Shown piece by piece: positions 58,662 to 64,000 of a stretch of 64,000 nt of DNA (positions are counted from its first letter, which is position 1; each line of letters starts with the position of its first letter). The notes under the pieces are model-generated. The model was not told where the DNA came from. It made no database searches and saw only the letters and a program-made list of their open reading frames with translations. The translations under genes and the position numbers were made by a program. Source of the stretch: Elusimicrobiota bacterium (GTDB lineage Bacteria > Elusimicrobiota > Elusimicrobia > UBA1565 > UBA9628); assembly GCA_003151975.1 (NCBI GenBank), contig PLZD01000008.1:19472-83471 (forward strand), in the 5' to 3' direction.

Positions 58662-59470
58662 TTGGCGAGCCGCTCCATGAAGGCGCCGTAGACTTCTTCG
58701 GGGAGGTTCACGCCGAGCCCCTTGTCGCGGCCCGAGCCCGGCCCGTGGAAGTCCGTGCCGCCGGTGGCCAGCAAGCCGAACCGCTCGGCAAGTCCCGAGT
58801 AGCGGACGATGTCGGACGGCGAGTGCGTGTTGTAGTAAACCTCGAGACCCTCGAGCCCTATCGCGGCCCACTCTTCGAAGCGCTCCTTGTGCGCGACGGT
58901 GTCGGGATGCGCGACGCTGCAAAAGCCGCCGGCGTCGCGGATCAACTGGATGGCTTCTTCGGGCGTGGGCCCCATCGAGTCCACGTAGCCGGGCTTGCCC
59001 GGGGTCAGAAAACGGTCGAAGGCTTCCTGCCGGCTCTTGACGATCCCCTTGCGTTTGAGCGCGTCGGCGACGTGCGGGCGGCCCAAGGTCTCGCGCGTGC
59101 CCGAAGCGACGTCGTCGAAGGAGAGCGCGAAGCCCTTGGCGGCCAGCTTCTCGAGGATGAGGCGAATGCGTTTGACGCGCCGCTCGCGAAACTCGGAAAG
59201 GCGCTCAAGCAGGCCCGGGTCCTTCCAGCGGATCCCGTAACCGAGGATGTGGGCGCTGCCTTCCACGGTATTGATCTCGATGCCGCAACGCACGTCGACG
59301 CCGCACTCCTTAGCCGCCGCCTCGGCCTCGGGAAAGCCGGCGACCGTGTCGTGGTCTGTTAGGAAAAGCAGGTCAAGCTGAGCCGATTTGGCGCGGGAAA
59401 CGACGTCCGCGGGTGAACTGGTGCCGTCGGAGTAGCGCGAATGCGTGTGGAGATCGACCTTCTTCGTCAA
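58652..59470 (-). CDS. PHP-domain phosphoesterase
   Basis: The product is 272 residues. Metal motifs of the PHP fold are in order: DLHTHSRYSDGT, LTDHDTVAGFPEA, GIEINT, CSVAHPD and GTDFHGPGSG. This set matches the stand-alone nucleoside 3',5'-bisphosphate phosphatase / RNase AM-like (YciV) group. The start is TTG at 59470, overlapping the nfu stop (TTGA). Confidence 0.88.
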   Translation of the reverse strand: MTKKVDLHTHSRYSDGTSSPADVVSRAKSAQLDLLFLTDHDTVAGFPEAEAAAKECGVDVRCGIEINTVEGSAHILGYGIRWKDPGLLERLSEFRERRVKRIRLILEKLAAKGFALSFDDVASGTRETLGRPHVADALKRKGIVKSRQEAFDRFLTPGKPGYVDSMGPTPEEAIQLIRDAGGFCSVAHPDTVAHKERFEEWAAIGLEGLEVYYNTHSPSDIVRYSGLAERFGLLATGGTDFHGPGSGRDKGLGVNLPEEVYGAFMERLAKCG

Positions 59471-59700
59471 ACGGTGACGACTTCCTTGATCTCGGGGACT
59501 TCCTGGCGCATCATGCGCTCGACGCCGCCCTTGAGCGTGGCCGTCGAGCTCGGGCAGGTGTTGCAGGCGCCGTGCAGGGAGACCTCGACGATGCCGGTGT
59601 CCTCATGGATGGCCACCAAGGTGATGTCGCCCCCGTCGGATTGGATGTAGGGACGGACCTTCGCGATGACACTCTCGACTCTTTCTTGAATGGTAGGCAT
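59467..59700 (-). CDS. NifU-like (Nfu) Fe-S carrier
   Basis: The product is 77 residues, a single NifU C-terminal domain: SVIAKVRPYIQSDGGDITLV and the cluster motif GACNTCPSS (CxxC). Nfu proteins carry [4Fe-4S] clusters to target enzymes. AAGGAG lies upstream of the ATG. It is placed between the Rrf2 regulator and PHP genes in the suf transcript. Confidence 0.93.
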   Translation of the reverse strand: MPTIQERVESVIAKVRPYIQSDGGDITLVAIHEDTGIVEVSLHGACNTCPSSTATLKGGVERMMRQEVPEIKEVVTV

Positions 59701-59709
59701 GATCGCTCC

Positions 59710-60180
59710 TTAAATGTTGGTCATGGGAATTCGGCTGAGCATCGCCTCGACTTTGCCGCAGGCGCCCGGTTTTTCATCGAGCAATTGCGCCAGAGTGATG
59801 CTGTCGAAATACTGCTCGATGAGGGCTCCGAGCTTCTGCCAGACCGGCGTGATCGAGCAGCTTCCCTGATGATGGCAGTCCTTGCGGCCGTCGCTGTACT
59901 TGCCGCAGACGTCCTCAAAGATCGTCCCCTCGACGGCCCGCAGCACCTGCCCCAGGGAAATGTCCTCGGGCGAGCGTGAGAGCGCGTAGCCGCCGGACGA
60001 GCCGCGCTGGCTCGATACCAGCCCCGCGCGCTTAAGACGAAGCAAAAGCTGGTTGACGTAATCGGACGGCACGTTTTCCGACTCCGAGAGCCTCTCGGCG
60101 GAGAGCGCGGCTTGGCCGTGATCGCGGGCCAAAGTCACGATGAGCCTGGTCGCGTATTCCATCGAGCTCGTGATCTTCAT
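59710..60180 (-). CDS. Rrf2-family Fe-S-sensing regulator (IscR/SufR-like)
   Basis: The product is 156 residues. The winged helix (LSAERLSESENVPSDYVNQL, LVSSQRGSSGGYAL) is typical. Three cysteines in the cluster loop are at about C92, C102 and C108, close to the IscR spacing. It probably binds an Fe-S cluster and controls the suf operon it is part of. It lies 10 bases after sufT. A distinct operator could not be checked because the operon start is outside the window. Confidence 0.92.
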   Translation of the reverse strand: MKITSSMEYATRLIVTLARDHGQAALSAERLSESENVPSDYVNQLLLRLKRAGLVSSQRGSSGGYALSRSPEDISLGQVLRAVEGTIFEDVCGKYSDGRKDCHHQGSCSITPVWQKLGALIEQYFDSITLAQLLDEKPGACGKVEAMLSRIPMTNI

Positions 60181-60190
60181 TTTTTTGCCT

Positions 60191-60523
60191 CTAGTAGATC
60201 CCCAGCTGGTCCTTGGCTTCCTCAGAGGCCATCGTGCGCGGGTCCCACGTCGGCTTAAAAGTCAGGTCGACGTCGACGTCGCGCACGCCCGCGACCTTGG
60301 CAAGCGCCCCGTGCACCGAGGCCAGCAGCATCGGCCCGTACGGGCAGGCCGGCGAGGTCAGGCTCATGGTGACGGTCACCGACTTGCCGCCATCGAGGTC
60401 GCCGATCTTCACGCCGTAGACGAGGCCGAGATCGACGATGTTCATGTGGATCTCGGGATCGAAGACGGTGGCCAACGCCTCGCCGATCTTCTTGAAGCTG
60501 ATCTCAGCCGTTTCCGCGGGCAT
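60191..60523 (-). CDS. sufT: MIP18/DUF59 Fe-S maturation protein (SufT-like)
   Basis: The product is 110 residues. The DUF59 motif FDPEIHMNIVDLGLVYGVKI and the T-S-P-A-C-P-Y-G-P loop with its conserved Cys are clear. SufT-type proteins help mature Fe-S proteins under high demand. It is adjacent to sufU with no gap. Confidence 0.92.
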   Translation of the reverse strand: MPAETAEISFKKIGEALATVFDPEIHMNIVDLGLVYGVKIGDLDGGKSVTVTMSLTSPACPYGPMLLASVHGALAKVAGVRDVDVDLTFKPTWDPRTMASEEAKDQLGIY

Positions 60524-61003
60524 CTACTCGGCCTCCTGAAATTCGGACTTCTTGCCCTCTCCGGCGGAGAGGCCTTGCGAAAGAGTGTTCCAGGCCAAGG
60601 TCGCGCACTTGACGCGCATCGGGAACTTGCGCACGCCCTCCAATGATTTCAGAGCTTCGAGCTCGTCGGGAAGGGATTCGAGCGGCGACTTCGAGAGCAT
60701 CATGTCCTTGAATGAAGCCACTAGCTCGCGCGCCTTGCTTACCGAGCGCCCTTCGAGCGCCTCGGCCATCATCGCCGAAGAGGCCTGGCTGATCACGCAG
60801 CCGTGGCCCGAGAATCGCACCTCCGAGATCTTGCCCCCCTCGCCTTTTCTCATCGTCAGCTCGATCTCGTCGCCGCAGACGGGGTTGATCCCGTGCGCGC
60901 GGAAATCGGGAGCCTCAAGAGTGCCTTTGTGGGAGCCGCTGCGAAAATAATCGAGCAGCACCTCGCGGTACAAGTCCTGCAGTTCCTGGTCGCCTTCGGC
61001 CAT
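60524..61003 (-). CDS. sufU: Fe-S scaffold / sulfurtransferase SufU
   Basis: The product is 159 residues, IscU-like. The three Cys motifs are NPVCGDEIEL, GHGCVISQASSAMM and RVKCATLAW. The insertion between the second and third Cys is typical of SufU, the zinc-bound partner that accepts persulfide from SufS. It ends the coding region directly before sufS on the same strand. Confidence 0.94.
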   Translation of the reverse strand: MAEGDQELQDLYREVLLDYFRSGSHKGTLEAPDFRAHGINPVCGDEIELTMRKGEGGKISEVRFSGHGCVISQASSAMMAEALEGRSVSKARELVASFKDMMLSKSPLESLPDELEALKSLEGVRKFPMRVKCATLAWNTLSQGLSAGEGKKSEFQEAE

Positions 61004-62245
61004 TTATCTCACCGCCGCGGGTTTTTTCATGAAAAACGCGATCGCCTTATCGAGCGCCTTGCCCAAAGCCTCGACTTCCTCGAAAGTGTTGTAGATGTAG
61101 AAGCTCGCGCGCGCCGTGCCTGGAGTCTTAAGCTTGTTCATGAGCGGCTGGCAGCAGTGGTGACCTGCGCGAACCGCGACGCCTTCCAAATCGAGAGCGG
61201 TGCCCACATCGTGCGGATGCAGGCCGTCGACGTTGAACGAAACCACGCCGCCGCGCTGGGAGATATCCTTGGGCCCGTAGATCGTCACGCCCGGCAAGGC
61301 CGAGAGCGTCTCGATGGCCTTCTTCGTGAGCGCCGCCTCGTGAGCCGCGATCGCGTCCAGGCCTATCGCGCTCAAGTAGTCCAGGGCCTGGCCGAACGCC
61401 GCTTCGTCGGCGATGTTGGGGGTTCCGGCCTCGAACTTAAACGGCAAGACATTCGGCGTGAAGCGGTCGAGCTGCACGCGCGAGATCATGTCGCCGCCGC
61501 CCAAGAAGGGATCCATGTCCTCGAGCAGGGCCTCCTTGCCGTAAAGCACGCCGACGCCCGTGGGCCCGAGCATCTTGTGCGCGGAAAACGCGAGAAAGTC
61601 GCAGTCCCACTTCACGACGTCGAGCGCGCGGTGCGGCGCCCACTGCGAGGCGTCGACCAAGGTCTTGGCGCCCGCGACCTTGGCCAAACTGATGATTTTC
61701 TCGACGGGGATCAAAGTCCCCAAAGCGTTGGAGGCCGCCGTGAAGGAGACGAGCTTGGTCTTGGCCGTGATGAGCTTGCGCCCCGCCTCGAGGTCGAGCG
61801 TTCCCTCGGGAGTCATCGGAATGTGGCGCAGGACGACTTGTTTTTCCGCCGCCAGCATCTGCCACGGCACGAGGTTCGAATGGTGCTCCATCTCGGTCAG
61901 CACGATCTCGTCGCCCGCCTTGAGAAACTTGCGCGCCCACGAGTGCGCGACGAGGTTGATGGCCTCGGTCGCGTTGCGCGTGAAGATGACGGTCTCGGGC
62001 TTGGGCGCGTTGATGAAAGCCGCGGTCTTTATGCGCGATTCTTCCACCATCGACGTCGCTTCGTCGGACAAGGTGTGCACGCCGCGGTGGATGTTGGCGT
62101 TGTGGTTCTGGTAGAAATCGACGAGCGCCTCGATGACCTGGCGCGGCTTCTGCGTCGTGGCCGCGTTGTCGAGGTAGACGAGCGTCTTGCCGCGGATCTT
62201 GCGGTTCAGGATCGGGAAGTCCTCGCGGATCTTCTTGATGTCCAT
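61004..62245 (-). CDS. sufS: Cysteine desulfurase SufS
   Basis: A group II PLP-dependent desulfurase of 413 residues that releases sulfur from cysteine as a persulfide. YLDNAATTQKP, the TEMEHHSNLVPWQ segment, the PLP lysine in FSAHKMLGPTGVG and the catalytic Cys loop RAGHHCCQPLM are intact. The ATG shares one base with the sufD stop (TGATG). The longer frame to 62443 only adds out-of-family Arg-rich residues. Confidence 0.96.
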   Translation of the reverse strand: MDIKKIREDFPILNRKIRGKTLVYLDNAATTQKPRQVIEALVDFYQNHNANIHRGVHTLSDEATSMVEESRIKTAAFINAPKPETVIFTRNATEAINLVAHSWARKFLKAGDEIVLTEMEHHSNLVPWQMLAAEKQVVLRHIPMTPEGTLDLEAGRKLITAKTKLVSFTAASNALGTLIPVEKIISLAKVAGAKTLVDASQWAPHRALDVVKWDCDFLAFSAHKMLGPTGVGVLYGKEALLEDMDPFLGGGDMISRVQLDRFTPNVLPFKFEAGTPNIADEAAFGQALDYLSAIGLDAIAAHEAALTKKAIETLSALPGVTIYGPKDISQRGGVVSFNVDGLHPHDVGTALDLEGVAVRAGHHCCQPLMNKLKTPGTARASFYIYNTFEEVEALGKALDKAIAFFMKKPAAVR

Positions 62246-63564
62246 CACGCTGACTCCGGGAGCCGTTTGTGCAGGACCTCGGACAACGCCTCGCGCACAG
62301 GCTCCACGCCGACGGCGTCGACCATTTCGCTCGCGAAGGCGTGGACCAGCAGGGACCGCGCCGCCTCGGGACTCAAGCCCCGCGAGCGCAGATAGAAGAG
62401 CGCGTCGGCCGAGAGCTGGCCGATCGTCGCGCCGTGGCGGCACTGCACGTCATTGGCGTTGATCTTGAACTCGGGTTTGGTGTTGACCATCGCGTTCTCG
62501 GAAAGCAAAAGGTTCTTGTTGTAGACCAAGGCGCTCGTCTTCTGGGCGTCCTTCTCGACGACGATGGCGCCGTTGAAGACCGCGCGCGCGCGTCCATCGA
62601 GGACGCCCTTGTAGAGCTCGCGGCTGGTGCCGTGGGGCTTGGCGTGGGTGACGATCGTGTTGTGGTCGGCGTGCTGCGTGCCCTCAAGCGCGTAGAGGCC
62701 GTTGAGAGTGCAGTCGGCGCCTTCGCCCTCGAGCTTGACGTCCACGTCGTTGCGCGAGACGCCGGCGCCCAAAGTGATGGAGTGCGAAACGAAGACGCTG
62801 TCCTTCTGCTGACGGGCGCGCAGGGCGCAGATAAACCGCGCCTCGCGGCTCTCGCGCTGGAGAGTGATCAGCTCCACCCGCGAGCCGTCATCGGCGAGCA
62901 CTTCCACGACCGCGTTGGTCGCGTAATCGCCCTCGCCGCAGAACTCCGCGACGACGGCGGCCGACGAGCCGGGCCCGGCGACGATCAGCACACGCACGAA
63001 GCTGGCCCCGCCCGTCGAGACGAAGAGCAGGTGCACCGGCTCCTCGAGCTTGACGCCCTTGGCCAAATGCAGCACGGCGCCATCGCTGAAGAACGCGGTG
63101 TTGAGGTTGTTGAACGCGTGCCCGTCGCCCGCGCGGCCGAGATACGGCTCGATGGATTTCGGCGAGGTTTTAATCAAGGAGGAAAGGCTGCCGAAAACGG
63201 CGCCCTTGGGCAAGGGCCGCGAGAAATCGGAGACGTAGCGGCCGTTGACGAAGACAAGGCGGTAAGGAGAAATCTCGCACAGCGCGAGCTTGGCCGCGTC
63301 GAAGCCCTTCGGCGCCTCCGCGTTAAGCGCGGAAGGCGCGGCGATCAAGCGCGCGACGGGCGTGAAGCGCCAATCCTCGGTCTTCTCGGTCGGAAAGCCC
63401 TGCGCCTCGAAGCGGTCCAGCGCGCGGCGGCGGCGGCTCTCGACCCAGGCCAAGCCCCGGCCGGGCAAATCCTTCTCGGCCGCCGAGAACTCCGCGAGAT
63501 ATTTTTCTTTCGGTTCTCTTCCAATATCCTTCGGAGTCGAACCATTCCCTGCGGTCAGGGTCAT
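62245..63564 (-). CDS. sufD: Fe-S assembly protein SufD
   Basis: The product is 439 residues. FPTEKTEDWRFTPV near 57-70, the beta-helical core (LEGEGADCTLNGLYALEGTQ, HADHNTIVTHAKPHG) and the C-terminal FKINANDVQCRHGATIGQL with SLLVHAFASEMVD are standard for SufD. It partners SufB and SufC in the scaffold complex. Its start overlaps sufC by 4 bases. Confidence 0.95.
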   Translation of the reverse strand: MTLTAGNGSTPKDIGREPKEKYLAEFSAAEKDLPGRGLAWVESRRRRALDRFEAQGFPTEKTEDWRFTPVARLIAAPSALNAEAPKGFDAAKLALCEISPYRLVFVNGRYVSDFSRPLPKGAVFGSLSSLIKTSPKSIEPYLGRAGDGHAFNNLNTAFFSDGAVLHLAKGVKLEEPVHLLFVSTGGASFVRVLIVAGPGSSAAVVAEFCGEGDYATNAVVEVLADDGSRVELITLQRESREARFICALRARQQKDSVFVSHSITLGAGVSRNDVDVKLEGEGADCTLNGLYALEGTQHADHNTIVTHAKPHGTSRELYKGVLDGRARAVFNGAIVVEKDAQKTSALVYNKNLLLSENAMVNTKPEFKINANDVQCRHGATIGQLSADALFYLRSRGLSPEAARSLLVHAFASEMVDAVGVEPVREALSEVLHKRLPESA

Positions 63565-64000
63565 GCCTTCGCCTCCTCCGGCTGCAGAAGCGCGTAGCCT
63601 TCCTTTTCGAGCTGGTGCGCAAGCTCCTTGCCGCCCGAACGCACAATCTTCCCAGCGGCAAGAACGTGCACGAAATCCGGGACGATGTAATCCAAAAGGC
63701 GCTGGTAGTGCGTGACGACGACGAACGCGCGCTCGGGACTGCGCATCGCGTTGACGCCTTCGGCCACGATCTTGAGCGCGTCGATGTCGAGGCCCGAATC
63801 GGTCTCGTCGAGCAGCGCGAGTTGGGGCTCGAGCACGGCGAGCTGGAGAATCTCGTTGCGCTTCTTCTCGCCGCCGGACATGCCGGCGTTGACCGCGCGG
63901 TTGAGCATGGCGGGATCCATCTTCGCGAGCTTGGCCTTCTCCTTGATGAGCTTCAGGAAGTCGCCGGCCGAGATTTCGGGCTGGCCGCGGTGCTTGCGCA
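63561..64000 (-). CDS. sufC: Fe-S assembly ATPase SufC (3' part)
   Basis: The frame stays open to the window edge, so Walker A lies outside. Visible parts are the signature GMSGGEKKRNEILQLAV, Walker B ALLDETDSGLDIDALK and the switch region VVVTHYQRLLDYI, all typical of SufC. An internal ATG at 63920 is not the start. SufB is presumably further upstream, outside the window. Confidence 0.95.
   Translation of the reverse strand, partial: RKHRGQPEISAGDFLKLIKEKAKLAKMDPAMLNRAVNAGMSGGEKKRNEILQLAVLEPQLALLDETDSGLDIDALKIVAEGVNAMRSPERAFVVVTHYQRLLDYIVPDFVHVLAAGKIVRSGGKELAHQLEKEGYALLQPEEAKA

Noticed and set aside
57954..58922. A 322-codon frame with an Arg-rich N-terminus for the GDPD gene
   Set aside because: The extension is the PHP gene read in another frame; the GDPD fold starts at MRLIAHRG (58661).
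1..64000. CRISPR arrays, tRNA and rRNA genes
   Set aside because: No regularly spaced identical repeats and no recognisable tRNA or rRNA core sequences were seen on reading; a covariance search was not possible.

Overview
This is 64 kb of a GC-rich bacterial chromosome with dense, strongly co-directional housekeeping operons. The cell envelope looks Gram-negative: an Mla (mlaE-mlaF-mlaD) phospholipid-transport operon, lipoproteins, a Tat-type signal and a type IV pilin-like protein. The mix of a radA / PIN-TRAM / ispDF order, a Bacillus-type LexA box, a DNA topoisomerase VI pair, a large Ser/Thr kinase-WD40 protein and short Cys-rich secreted proteins suggests a deep-branching uncultured lineage. 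Elusimicrobiota is my best guess, with moderate to low confidence. No rRNA or tRNA gene and no CRISPR array was seen.

Layout. 0-5.4 kb: end of a YchJ-like gene, then rsmE, a tiny membrane ORF and smc. 5.5-9.4 kb: kinase-WD40 and a DUF309 gene. 9.4-16.9 kb (minus): FAD amine oxidase, lexA with a clear promoter and operator, a secreted CHAP/NlpC-like protein, thiN, a CDF transporter, rlmB and cysS. 16.9-23.4 kb: envelope and secreted genes (rhomboid, alginate-lyase-like, triple 8-Cys repeat protein, ankyrin-caspase lipoprotein, SDR, phospholipase C/P1-nuclease-like). 23.7-24.74 kb: a two-cassette integron array with two recognisable attC sites and no integrase in the window, in visibly AT-richer DNA, followed by nested palindromes. 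25.0-31.4 kb (minus): hybrid sensor kinase, solute-binding protein, hexapeptide acyltransferase and MATE-like exporter, translationally coupled behind a structured leader. 31.4-42.2 kb (minus): a replication / translation / envelope run, rpsF-ssb-rpsR-rplI-dnaB-alr-mlaE-mlaF-mlaD-radA-PIN/TRAM-ispDF-GNAT. 42.2-46.3 kb (plus): TPR protein, HTH protein, a small duplicated protein, panE, a FolD homologue with altered catalytic residues, msrB. 46.4-51.4 kb (minus): top6A/top6B and a P5C dehydrogenase. 51.4-53.7 kb (plus): htpX, pilin, hypothetical. 53.7-64 kb (minus): phhB, FIST, YyaL-like, nadA, GDPD, PHP phosphatase, nfu, Rrf2 regulator, sufT, sufU, sufS, sufD and the 3' part of sufC.

How the parts work together. 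The right end is an Fe-S assembly operon (suf plus nfu plus an Rrf2 regulator) whose downstream genes include the Fe-S enzyme NadA. The centre joins the replisome, ribosomal proteins, cell-wall alanine racemase and outer-membrane lipid maintenance. Many genes overlap by 1-4 bases (ATGA, GTGA or TAATG junctions), so translational coupling is common. Several first-in-operon genes have a -10 box only 5-11 bases before the start codon and no Shine-Dalgarno sequence, pointing to leaderless or near-leaderless mRNAs.
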